A stretch of 64,000 bases of DNA from Anomaloglossus baeobatrachus (lineage: Eukaryota > Chordata > Amphibia > Anura > Aromobatidae), in NCBI RefSeq assembly GCF_048569485.1, contig NC_134354.1:88140142-88204141 (forward strand), written 5' to 3'. Below the pieces are notes generated by a model. The model did no database searches. It had not been told where the DNA came from and saw nothing but the letters and a program-made list of their open reading frames with translations. Positions 56,801 through 63,200 of this stretch are shown here, piece after piece. A program made the position numbers and the translations under genes. Each line of letters opens with the position of its first letter. Position 1 is the stretch's first letter.

Positions 56801-57633
56801 TGGCCTATAAATCTCCTTACACTGACATATCAGGCTTGTTACAAGGAGAGTCATTACCCCGTACCGCCCTTTACATAATATTTTTAGTTATCAAGTAATT
56901 ATAATTATTCATAAGTTGTTTAATAAAAAATTAACCGTATTATTAAATGATTGGCTATTAATATTCTGTTTTTCTGATTTTTTAATATTCAAATTGTCTC
57001 TCCAGGGAGGAAGGTGACGAATTCTAGCGCCACCTATTGGAAGTAGCAATCCTACAAGTCAAAAGTGGCCTTTTACTAAGCCTTTTCATATGACTTAGGA
57101 TTTATACCAGATCAGAACCCCAATTTGCAAACACGGTGTCTTGGGGGTGATTGCCCCTCGTCAGTGCAAAGTATAAGATCTGATCTGGCTGTGTCAGAAG
57201 CTATAGTGGGATCTAAGGGAAAAACTTTTCTCCTTGCTTTTTTCATACTGGGATCTATACATGTACCTACGGATTAAAACCTGCCCCATGACCAATCTGC
57301 CTAAGACCTGAAGGAATTGTTCTATGATCTACTGCAATAATTATGTAAAGGCTGCAAGAAGTAGCAGTATACCTGTATGCCAAAAATACAGGAAAAAGGG
57401 TAGGATGTTTACAAATGTGCATAAAACAAAAATATTTGTTATATGAAAAAAAAATAAATTAATAAAAACTGAAGCAACATTATAGGTACACATTTCTACA
57501 TTATAGGTAAAATAATACGAACCTCTTTAGTTGTTACATTTCTTCCAAGCAACTGGGTATCAAACCTGGATATCACATATCTCCGATGGTTCTGAAAAAA
57601 GTTGCTGAGCCCATAATACATAAAGACGTCCCC
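28888..57633 (-). CDS. tmem30c: CDC50/TMEM30 family flippase beta subunit, 3' five coding exons (partial gene)
   Basis: CDC50 proteins pair with P4-ATPases, carry them out of the ER and support phospholipid flipping. Exons in transcript order: 57523-57633, 46488-46584, 41340-41483, 36453-36659, 28888-29081. Phases join cleanly, giving 250 residues plus stop. Family landmarks in order: [82 protein letters not shown], then the second membrane helix ([11 protein letters not shown]) and a basic tail [13 protein letters not shown]. Exon borders match those I recall for TMEM30A exons 3-7; the N-terminal exons with the first helix were not found up to 64000. TMEM30B is intronless and TMEM30A is normally far more conserved, so a TMEM30C-like paralogue is favoured. 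The paralogue name is inference. Confidence 0.88.
29151..29568. repeat. TTAA-target palindromic MITE
   Basis: TTAA at 29147-29150 and 29569-29572 enclose AGGGGTTGTCCACAACTAAG ... GGATAACCCCT. Related copies at 38770-39150 and 49195-49610 share the 'tactcacctcctg' / 'caggaggtgagta' arms. The target suggests a Kolobok or piggyBac origin. Confidence 0.65.
29573..29918. other. Unassigned intronic stretch
   Basis: About 345 AT-rich bases between the MITE and the LTR; nothing recognisable. Confidence 0.4.
29924..30912 (+). mobile_element. Solo LTR, 989 bp, with 5-bp target duplication
   Basis: Runs from TGTGATGACATGGACTC to GTGTCTCCACA, with CACAT on both sides (29919-29923 and 30913-30917). It contains a TATA-like 'gtataagaaggagg' near 30313 and an AATAAA near 30745, the usual U3-R arrangement. 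Probably an endogenous retrovirus-type LTR. No internal region is present. Confidence 0.7.
30918..31330. repeat. Dispersed-repeat-like stretch
   Basis: Starts 'ctagagatgagcgg' and ends 'cccgaactccgaacctgaact', with 'ggttcgatggg' and 'cgaacct' style motifs near the two ends. It looks like a degenerate non-autonomous element with weak terminal inversion. Confidence 0.35.
31460..32389 (+). mobile_element. Tc1/mariner element, internally deleted
   Basis: Ends CAGTACAGGCCAAAAGTTTGG and CCAAACTTTTGGTCTATACTG, with TA target at 31458-31459 and 32390-32391. At 930 bp it lacks the DNA-binding N-terminus. The DDE core remains: [12 protein letters not shown] near 31650 (first D), [10 protein letters not shown] (second D) and [13 protein letters not shown] (E) inside 31855-32232. 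Frameshifted between the first and second acidic boxes, so inactive. Confidence 0.9.
33162..35307 (+). mobile_element. Tc1/mariner element interrupted by a MITE
   Basis: Ends CACTGTGTGCAGAATTATTAGG and CTAATAATTCTTCACACAGTG, TA at 33160-33161 and 35308-35309. Transposase pieces: HTH region and first D (KVLWTDEMR) in 34014-34472, second D (FMQDNAPSH) near 34670, E ([13 protein letters not shown]) in 34751-34969. Stops and a frame change make it inactive. A 576-bp MITE sits at 33252-33827, between the left end and the coding region. Confidence 0.9.
33252..33827. repeat. Large palindromic MITE nested in the Tc1 element
   Basis: Ends GGGGTACTTTGCACGTTGCG and CGTGCAAAGTACCCC. Core includes 'gagatgagcgggacgtaaac' and 'atcccgcccacctccttcc'. 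Its closest relative in the window is 35615-36205. Confidence 0.8.
35615..36205. repeat. Large palindromic MITE, TAA target
   Basis: Ends GGGGCACTTTGCATGCTGCG and GTGTGCAAAGTACCCC, with TAA at 35612-35614 and 36206-36208. Core as in 33252-33827. Confidence 0.8.
36453..36659 (-). CDS. tmem30c: TMEM30-like exon D (family exon 6)
   Basis: 69 codons covering [38 protein letters not shown] and [12 protein letters not shown]. The WMR-AA-P-FRKLYR segment is a family signature. By eye it is roughly half identical to TMEM30A. Confidence 0.92.
36858..37516 (+). mobile_element. Probable solo LTR
   Basis: Begins TGTGACGACCTGGGCCC and ends near CCTCTGTGACACA, about 660 bp, with no coding content. No clear target duplication was found, so the limits are approximate. 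Confidence 0.5.
37683..38686 (-). mobile_element. Tc1-like transposon, 3'-truncated
   Basis: The minus strand starts at CAAGTGCATCTCAATAAATT (TA at 38687-38688). The transposase N-terminus ([18 protein letters not shown], helix-turn-helix) lies at 38176-38421, with middle parts in other frames to 37683. The second and third catalytic boxes and the other terminal repeat are absent, so it is inactive. Confidence 0.8.
38770..39150. repeat. Palindromic repeat related to 29151-29568
   Basis: Paired segments 'ctcacatgaatttgtgatgt' / 'gctacaaccttatgtgagcc' and 'ggggaaacatgtgtaatgag' match the corresponding parts of the copies at 29151 and 49195. Limits approximate. Confidence 0.5.
39270..39917. repeat. 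TTAA-type element, interrupted by a MITE
   Basis: AGGGAATCTGTCAGGTGCAAC at the left pairs with GCATCTGACAGGTTCCCT at the right; TTAA follows at 39918-39921 (the left copy reads CTAA). Nearly all of its interior is the MITE at 39311-39844. Confidence 0.65.
39311..39844. repeat. Large palindromic MITE nested in the TTAA-type element
   Basis: Ends AAGCTGCTTTACATGCTGC and GCGTGTAAAGCCCACTT, flanked by TA. The core 'gaagcggaggggcggagatg' is shared with the other six copies. Confidence 0.75.
40249..40615. repeat. MITE, TAA target
   Basis: Ends GGGTATGTGCACACAATCAGG and GATCGTGGGCACGCAGCC; TAA at 40246-40248 and 40616-40618. Internal arms 'acccacgatcaagg' / 'ccttgatcgtgggc'. Confidence 0.7.
40640..41339. 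other. Intron with old repeat remains
   Basis: An inverted pair around 'acaagtctgcagtcactcta' (40678) and 'gactgcagacttgtgaatcc' (40711), and a fragment ending 'ggataacccctttaa' near 41026 that matches the right end of 29151-29568. No gene. Confidence 0.45.
41340..41483 (-). CDS. tmem30c: TMEM30-like exon C (family exon 5)
   Basis: Encodes the ectodomain segment [18 protein letters not shown] then [15 protein letters not shown]. It matches the family pattern 'KKKGIAWWTDKNVKF'. Phase 1 in and out. Confidence 0.9.
41484..42440. other. Unassigned intronic stretch
   Basis: AT-rich intron with scattered 'tgctgcatttt' and 'aaaaatgcagc'-like words, probably decayed repeats. No gene. Confidence 0.35.
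43186..43227 (-). ncRNA. Hammerhead ribozyme motif on the opposite arm
   Basis: Mirror copy of 43292-43333. On the minus strand CTGAGGA is at 43223-43217, stem II is GGAGCA/TGCTCC (6 bp), then GAAAC, the GC loop and a GTA cleavage triplet at 43192-43190, followed by GACC closing stem I. Confidence 0.7.
43292..43333 (+). ncRNA. Hammerhead ribozyme motif, type I
   Basis: Core CTGAGGA (43296-43302) and GAAA (43320-43323). Stem I: GGTC 43292-43295 with GACC 43330-43333. Stem II: GGAGC 43305-43309 with GCTCC 43314-43318. Stem III: AC 43323-43324 with GT 43327-43328, closed by a two-base GC loop. Predicted cleavage after the GTA at 43327-43329. Every conserved core base is present (position 7 is free to vary). 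The 2-bp stem III is the short form known from newt satellite RNA, which works best as a dimer. Confidence 0.72.
44111..44692. repeat. Large palindromic MITE, TAA target
   Basis: Ends GGGCGGCTTTGCACGTTGCG and CGTGCAAAGCCCGCC; TAA at 44108-44110 and 44693-44695. Core 'ctgcggcagcgcacatcgct', 'gaagccgcaggagcgaggaa'. Confidence 0.8.
44792..45365. repeat. Large palindromic MITE
   Basis: Ends AGGGTGCTTTAGACGAG and CTCGTGTAAAGCAGGCTT, flanked by TA. Core 'gcagcacacatcgctctgtg' and 'gcgggatgtttacatccccc'. Only about 100 bases separate it from the previous copy. Confidence 0.75.
45370..46060 (+). mobile_element. Possible solo LTR
   Basis: Non-coding block with a TATA-like 'agtatataggtcaag' near 45487 and 'gtttaataaacggggctgct' near 45945, an LTR-like promoter-then-polyA order. 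Termini were not resolved. Confidence 0.4.
46488..46584 (-). CDS. tmem30c: TMEM30-like exon B (family exon 4)
   Basis: 32 codons plus one base: [17 protein letters not shown] then [15 protein letters not shown]. The [11 protein letters not shown] block is near-invariant in CDC50 proteins. Good splice sites (TTTCCACAG, GTAAGT). Confidence 0.92.
46630..47690. other. Unassigned intronic stretch
   Basis: One inverted pair, 'tttgggtcttcctaaactgc' (about 46986) and 'cagcttaggaagacccaaag' (about 47067), suggests a small decayed palindromic element. Otherwise nothing. Confidence 0.35.
47698..48481. repeat. Large palindromic MITE, longest of its group
   Basis: Ends AGGCCACTTCACACATAACGAG and CTCGTTATGTGTGACTGGACCT flanked by TA. 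The GC-rich interior differs more from the other six copies. Confidence 0.65.
48484..49190. other. Unassigned intronic stretch
   Basis: No gene or clear repeat; a few short duplications such as 'aaggatatataaaggatat' near 48960. Confidence 0.35.
49195..49610. repeat. Palindromic MITE related to 29151-29568
   Basis: Starts 'ttaagcggttatccactatt' and ends 'ggacaaacccttta'. Paired inner arms 'cactcacctcctgtaccagc' / 'gctggtacaggaggtgagta'. Confidence 0.65.
50200..50540. promoter_or_regulatory. Array of ETS/CRE-like boxes inside the retroposon
   Basis: Repeated words: gaggtgacgttt, ccgacgtcacttccgg, cggaagtggcgcgtcatgac, gcggaagtgacgct, aacgtcacttcct, ttgacgtcag, gcggaagtgatgtcac, tgtcacttccgg and the E-box ccacgtgg. 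These mix the ETS core GGAA with CRE-like TGACG on both strands. It may be the element's own promoter; binding is not shown. Confidence 0.45.
50898..50948 (+). ncRNA. Hammerhead ribozyme motif, type I
   Basis: Core CTGATGA (50902-50908) and GAAA (50935-50938). Stem I: TCCC 50898-50901 with GGGA 50945-50948. Stem II: CCCCTA 50910-50915 with TAGGGG 50928-50933. Stem III: AC 50938-50939 with GT 50942-50943 around a GC loop. Predicted cleavage after the GTC at 50942-50944. One A-G mismatch at the base of stem II is the only departure from the classic form. Confidence 0.72.
52213..52965. other. Intronic stretch with old repeats
   Basis: Includes 'attaaagggaacctgtcag' near 52668, the left end of a TTAA-type element, and 'ggcgctcaagaggctggggg' near 52410. 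No gene. Confidence 0.4.
52969..53431. repeat. MITE, abutting the next one
   Basis: Ends GGCCTAAGCCACATGGCATG and CCCCGTGTGGCCCCAGC, with TAA on the left and TTA on the right (53432-53434). Internal 'actgcactcggtacaccggt' / 'gtactgcgagtgcagtgcga'. Confidence 0.65.
53435..54996. repeat. MITE split by a solo LTR, TTA target
   Basis: GGGTACAGTTCCACTTGC at the left pairs with GGAAGTGGAATCGTACCC at the right; TTA at 53432-53434 and 54997-54999. Without the LTR it is about 430 bp. Confidence 0.7.
53471..54598 (+). mobile_element. Solo LTR, 1128 bp, with 4-bp target duplication
   Basis: Runs from TGTGGCACCACTGAGGTATT to GTGGGGCGCTACA, flanked by AGTG (53467-53470 and 54599-54602), inside a MITE. 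The long reading frames here (54148-54750) are LTR sequence. Gypsy- or ERV-like by target length. Confidence 0.75.
55000..57000. other. Intronic stretch, mostly unassigned
   Basis: About 55370-55985 has an LTR-like, non-coding texture ('gtgtaaatagtgttgatgtg' start) but no verified ends. About 56150-56400 is a GC-richer block of repeat character. The remainder is AT-rich. No gene. Confidence 0.35.
57001..57360 (-). repeat. SINE-like or Penelope-like fragment containing a decayed hammerhead
   Basis: Block from 'gggaggaaggtgacgaattc' to about 57360. The hammerhead-like fold lies at 57124-57170. Ends not resolved. Confidence 0.45.
57124..57170 (-). ncRNA. Hammerhead ribozyme relic
   Basis: Minus strand: stem I TTTGCA (57170-57165) with TGCAAA (57129-57124), core CTGACGA (57164-57158), stem II GGGG (57157-57154) with CCCC (57147-57144), stem III ACA/TGT (57139-57137 with 57133-57131) and a GTT triplet. 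The GAA of the second core strand reads as a disordered CAAG, so it is probably inactive. Confidence 0.5.
57523..57633 (-). CDS. tmem30c: TMEM30-like exon A (family exon 3)
   Basis: 37 codons from [12 protein letters not shown] to RNVTTKE, in frame from the first base. The acceptor is CAACAG and the donor GTTCGT, which is weak at +3. It contains the conserved NHRRYV block and one N-V-T glycosylation sequon. Confidence 0.88.
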
Positions 57634-58271
57634 CTGTTGTATGAAAAGTTACATGACAATAAGACCGTATGTATTCAGATGCATTGTTTCCAGCTCTTGG
57701 TTTTTATCTGTTGTGTCTGGATGTGTGCAGTGGGTCTTCTACTTTATTTTCTCTTGTATACATTGCCTTGTGAAAGTATTCGGCCCCCTTGAATTTTTCA
57801 ACCTTTTCCCACATTTCAGGCTTCAAACATAAAGATAAAAATGTAAATTTTATGGTGAAGAATCAACAACAAGTGGGACACAATTGTGAAGTTGAACGAA
57901 ATTAATTGTTTATTTTAAATTTTTGTAAAAAATAAAAAACTGAAAATTGTTTCGTTCCCTTTACTTTCAGTGTAGCAAACTCACTCCAGAAGTACATTGA
58001 GGATCTCTGAATAATCCAATGTTGTCCTAAACGACTGATGATGATAAATATAATCCGCCTGTGTGTAATGAAGTCTCCGAATAAATGCACCTGCTCTGTG
58101 ATAGTCTCAGTGTTCTGTTTAATGTGCAGATAGCATCATGAAGACCAAGGAACACAACAGGCAGGTCTGTGACACTGTTGTGGAGAAGTTTAAAGCCGGA
58201 TTTGGTTGAAAAAAGATTTTCAAAACTTTAAACATCCCAAGAAGCACTGTGCAAGTGATCATATTGAAATA

Positions 58272-59193
58272 CAGTGGTACCTCGCTTAACGAGTAACCCA
58301 CTTAACGAGAATTTCGCTTAACAAGCAAAGCTTTGTGTAAATTTGTAACCCGCTTTACGAGAAAGCTTTGCTGTACGAGCGAAATCCTCACTGCACACAC
58401 TTCCGGTTCCGTACATCCACCGCGCTTTGACCTGCACTTGCAGTCCACACAAACACACACATGTACGCACAAACACACATGCACGCACATACAGTATGAT
58501 GCTCACCTTACCTTCCGTTCCACCGCCGGTCTCATGGTTCTTGTAGTACCCGGGTACATTGCGACGTCCTCGCGGCGAACTACAAGACCCAGGAGGCCGG
58601 CGATGGAACAGAAGGTAAGGTGAGCATATAATATAACATAATATAGTGTACTTTCTGTTTCATCGGCGGCCTCCTGGGTCCTGTAGTTCACCGCTGCGCT
58701 CCAGTCCATGCTGTGTATCGGCATCCATAGCAACGAGGGAGGAACTTCCTGTCGCCGCTACTGAAAGGCAGCGCGAAGGCCAATCAGAGGCAAGCGGCTC
58801 TGCCTTTGACGTCAGCGCTCTGGCCGGGAAGTTCCTCCCTCGTCGTTATGGTAACGCGATACACAGCCCGGCCCCATACCAGAGAACAGCAAGTCCTAGG
58901 AGACCGGCGATGGAATGGAAGGTAAGGTGAGCATATAATATGTGCATGTGCGTGCGTGCATGTGTGTTTGTGTGTGTTTGTGTGAGTTTGTGTGTGTTTG
59001 TACCTGTTTGTGTGTGTTTGTGCATGTGTGGAATGACAGAATAGGGGACCAGGATGGGAAATGTAACACGTTGTGGAACGAATCGTTTGCATTTCAATGA
59101 TTTCCTATGGGAAATCTTGCTTTGCCTAACGAGTAACTTGGTTAACAAGCACATTCCCAGAACGGATTGTTCTCGTTAAGCAAGGTTCCACTG
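58272..59193. mobile_element. Tigger/pogo-like non-autonomous element nested in Tc1
   Basis: 922 bp with ends CAGTGGTACCTCGCTTAACG and GTTAAGCAAGGTTCCACTG and a TA target (58270-58271, 59194-59195). The interior has two inverted 'ccttaccttccgttcc' / 'ggaaggtaaggtgagc' segments and (TG)n runs, but no transposase. Confidence 0.85.
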
Positions 59194-60166
59194 TAGAAGG
59201 AGTATCATACCACTGGAAATCTTCCAAGACCCGGCCGTCCATCAAAACTTTCATCTCAAACAAGGAGATGCAGCCAAGAGATCACTCTGGATGAACTGCA
59301 GAGATCTACAGCTGAGGTGGGAGAGTATGTTCATAGGACAACAATCAGTCATACACTGCACAAATCTGGCCTTTATGGAAGAGAGGCAAGAAGAAAGCCA
59401 TTTCTCAGATATCCATAAAAAGTGTTGTTTAAAGTTTGCCACAAGCCACCTGGGAGACACACCAAACATGTGGAAGAAGGTTCTCTGGTCAGATGAAACC
59501 AAAATCGAACTTTTTGGGCACAATGCCAAACTATATGTTTGGCGTAAAAGAAACACAGCTCATCACCCTGAACACACCATCCCCATTGTCAAACATGGTG
59601 GTGGCAGCATCATGGTTTAGGCCTGCTTTTCTTCAGCAGGGACAGGGAAGATGGATAAAATTGATGGGAAGATAGATGGATCCAAATACAGGACCATTTT
59701 TGAAGAAAACCTGTTGAAGTCTGCAAAAGACCTGAGACTGGGACGGGGATTTGTCTTCCAACAAGACAATGATTCCAAACATAAAGCATAATCTACAATG
59801 GAATGGTTCACAAATAAACGTATCCAGGTGTTAGAATGGCCAAGTCAAAGTTTAGACCTGAATCCAATTGAGAATCTTTGGAAAGAGCTGAAAACTGCTG
59901 TTCACAAACGCTCTCCATCCAACCTCACTCAGCTCAAGCTATTTGCAAAGGAAGAATGGGCAAGAATTACAGTCTCTCGATGTGCAAAACTGATGGAGAC
60001 ATACCCCAAGCTACTTGCAGTTGTAATCGCAGGAAAAGGTGGCGCTACAAAGTATTAATTTAAAGGGGGACGAATAATATTGCATGCCCCAATTTTCAGG
60101 GTTTTTTTTATTTTTTACAGAAATTTAAAATAAGCAATAAATATCATTCACCTTCACAGTTGTTTC

Positions 60167-61291
60167 TGTACCACCCCGCGGTCTGCGACCGCCGAGCCGC
60201 TCGGGTCCGGGCTCGTGTGTGTCGGTGGCACGAGCGCCTCCGGATCCGGGGGTCACGTCGCTCTGGAAAGGAGTGTAGCGGCAGTGCATGCAGGGGTTGT
60301 GGGGTGGTTGTGTTGTACAGTTCGTGACGCCACCCACGGGTTCTGATGATGATGGACACCACTGCTGCAGTGAAGGTCCGGGGGCTCCCGGGAGCGGTGT
60401 AGTGGGGCAGCTTGGTGTTAACCCCTCCGTGGGTAGGGCCGGTGTGTCCCGGGGCCCGGTAGTGAGGTAGCAGGGTGCAGGGTTGCGGTGCGGTGCGGTG
60501 CCCGAGGGTACTGGTGTACTCACGATTAAACCACACAGAGTCACTGGTAAACCAAACGGGGTGACGAATGGGGCCTGCAGCCGGCCGCAGTTTCTCCAGA
60601 TAGGTTGGTAATGTCCGCCTTTCTCCTGCACCTGTATGTGATCTTGGCTACTGTGCCTGGGCACTAGTAGCCCGCTCCCCAGCGTGTATGTGTCGTAGGA
60701 GCCCATTTGCCCACAGACGCTGGCCCCTTGGATCTCTGGCCTCTGGCGGTGGCTCCTATCCGGACGGGTTGGGCTGTTGCCTTCAATCGGGACTTAGGTG
60801 GGAATGAACCCCTGAGGTCCAGACCGCAATCAGTTGATTTGACTATGGTGGTGGCTTATAGCCTAGTTCGGGGTCTGAGTACCCTGCCTGGTGCTCCGGT
60901 ATCCAGTTAGTTCCCCGGTTCGGTTCCGGCGGGCCCCTACCCTGTCCCGGTCCCTTACGGTTCCGCCGGTCATATTCCCGGTCTCCTGCAGGCGGCCACT
61001 ACCGTCTGCCTGCCTGACTGATCTGGGGTCCTAGGCTCCAACCCAGGCCCCACACAGAACTGAGCTCCTCTCTCTTCCTAACTTAAACTCGAACTCTCGT
61101 GTTTTCCTGCCTCAGGCCAGCAGACTCCTCGGAGGGCATGTCTATCCGCCTGACTCTGCCCACTTGGTGTGCCTGTCTGACCCTGAGGGAGGCAATCAGG
61201 TCTTTTGGTTGACTGGTGGTACCTTACTGGGGTGGGGGTGTATGTGGTGAGTGTATTGACCTGTGACCCCTGGGGTGTCCAGTGCGTCACA
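60167..61291 (-). mobile_element. Solo LTR, 1125 bp, nested in Tc1
   Basis: On the minus strand it starts TGTGACGCACTGGACACC and ends GGTGGTACA. Flanks tttc (60163-60166) and tgtc (61292-61295) fit a 4-bp target duplication, and removing the LTR restores the Tc1 inverted repeat text 'cacagttgtgtcccactt'. Same family as 1170-2270. Confidence 0.8.
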
Positions 61292-61600
61292 TGTCCCACT
61301 TCTGATTCTTCACCATAAAATTAAACATTTTTATCTTTATGTTTGAAGCCTTAAATGTGGGAAAAGGCACTGTACATACACATAATGCCAGTTTAGACAC
61401 CCTTTGTTTGGATACTGAATGTAACTTAATATAATATACATATATTAAAAAATGTGATGCAACCTGCTAGTGTCGGACTGGCCCACTGGAGGACCGGAGG
61501 AGTCTCCGGTGGACCCAGGCACTGACACCTGCTGGCATTGCATAGATTCAAAACTAATATGTCAGCGATGTGTTCACCGCTCTCCTAGGTTGTCTAATAA

Positions 61601-61912
61601 GGCTATGTGCGCACGTGTGCGTAATTCATGCAGTTACGCTGCGCTTTGTAGCGCAGCGTAACTGCATGCGTCCTGCGTCCCCTGCACAGTCTATGGAGAT
61701 TGTGCAGGGGTCGTGCGCACGTGGCGTCTTAGAGCACAGCGCTTCGGCTGCTGCCCGAATCGCTGCATTCTAAGAAGTGACATGTCACTTCTTCCGTGCG
61801 CTTTGCCGGCAGACCCTGCTCTGTCTATTGCAGGAGCTGCAGGCAGAGCGCACGTTCTCGCCGGCACCATGCGCTTCAGAATGGAGCTTTTCTGCTGCGC
61901 TCGCACATAGCC
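61601..61912. repeat. MITE of the GGCTATGTGCGCACG family
   Basis: Ends GGCTATGTGCGCACGTGTGCG and GCTCGCACATAGCC, flanked by TAA and TTA. It is an inverted copy of the 18594-18963 core ('cagttacgctgcgctttgta', 'agaagtgacatgtcacttct'). Confidence 0.75.
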
Positions 61913-61915
61913 TTA

Positions 61916-62780
61916 CTCTGAGAAGAGCAGTGACATAGAAACCCATCAAGACAGAACAGTGTTCTGTTCCTTAGCACTTTTGAGGGGCATCTGCAGCAGA
62001 GTGCAGACTATCCTGTCAGTGAAGTGCACCGCTCTCCGAGGTTGCAATATGCTATGTTGATAGATGGGTGTTTTAGAACCCAAACATCTTCAGACCAGAG
62101 ATCTAGAATCTCTAGAAATAATAGTGATAACTACACAGTTTATACTTTAATCAGGTGACATTTGGGAAAGGTTCACGAAATTACGCAAAGGTCAATCTTA
62201 CAAATACATTATATTTTTCTCTTAGCATTTTTCTGACCCAAATTATGGTATAAAACAGGCCAGGAATCTCACTTTACCAATTCAGAATGGCAATCAATTT
62301 AGGAAACTTATTTTTTTCTTGAATTGCCCACTCAATATTAAGATATCCTTACAGTTTTTTTATTGGATGGATCTTATCATATAATTTCATGCACACTTGA
62401 TGGACATGTTCTAAAAACGTCTCTTAGCATCAGTGGTTACCATAGGGTTCCTTTAGAATTTTAGTAACCCATGCTTTGATTATGCCCATCCAAATAACTC
62501 TTCTCATGGAATTTTCACCTTATGGAAATGGTAGGTTTACCAACTGGCTACCTCTGATCTCTCTTTTTTGACCATTCACCTCTTTCCTCCTGTTAGGTTT
62601 GCTTCAAACTATCCCCCAACCACACCACATATACTTTTATTTTTTAAATCTAGCTCACCTTAAAAAGATTGTTTGAAACTAAGTGAATTTCATCTTATAC
62701 AGTATGTCTATTTAATTTAATAATCTAAACACTTTTTCAAATCAAAATATTTTTTTTTTCTTACTACCAATGACTATTCT
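61916..62780. other. Unassigned AT-rich stretch
   Basis: No gene. It was searched by eye for the missing TMEM30 N-terminal exons, without success. Confidence 0.4.
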
Positions 62781-62794
62781 TTTGAGTTTCCCGG

Positions 62795-63200
62795 CATGCA
62801 CTTGGGATTCTCAAATGGATCATCATCAGGAAGCTGGGGCTGCTGTTACTTCCACTGCCTCTTTTTCAGAACTGAAACAAAGCATCAAAAAGAGGCGTTG
62901 CCAGTATCGCTTACTCTGCTTCTATCACCGGTTCCTAATGATGTTAAAATGTTAAATGAATGGGTCGGAAGAAGCAGTGTTTGCTGAAGATGTGGGGTGA
63001 GGTGAGAGTGGCTGTGGTCACTTACCCTTCACCGATATTGAAAATAGCTATCATCAGGGGTTAGAAGTGAGTGCCGTGGAAAGTTAGCGTAGTGTCGCCC
63101 AATGATGATGATTCCTTTAAGGGCGGAATTAAAACAGGGGGAGTGACCCCAGCCCTACCCTCTTGATAATGTTCCATTTGAGAATCCCGAGTGCATATTA
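62795..63200. repeat. Small palindromic element
   Basis: Arms 'catgcacttgggattctcaa' (62795) and 'ttgagaatcccgagtgcata' (63178) are inverted, about 400 bp apart, with further pairing just inside. Confidence 0.6.

Larger units (their letters stand above)
57761..61372 (+). mobile_element. Tc1-like transposon with two nested insertions
   Basis: Ends CATTGCCTTGTGAAAGTATTC and GGGAAAAGGCACTG, TA at 57759-57760 and 61373-61374. Without the insertions it is about 1.56 kb, normal for Tc1. Transposase pieces: MKTKEHNRQVCDTVVEKF (58138-58210), first D (VLWSDETKIELFG) within 59291-59620, second D (QQDNDS) near 59760, E ([13 protein letters not shown]) within 59798-60058. Several stops make it inactive. 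Confidence 0.9.

Noticed and set aside
58030-58060. CTGATGA near 58033 as another hammerhead
   Set aside because: No GAAA strand or stem II follows; it is the 5' region of the Tc1 element.
58302-58623. Frames rich in C/V and H/T
   Set aside because: (TG)n and (CA)n runs within a non-autonomous Tigger-like element.
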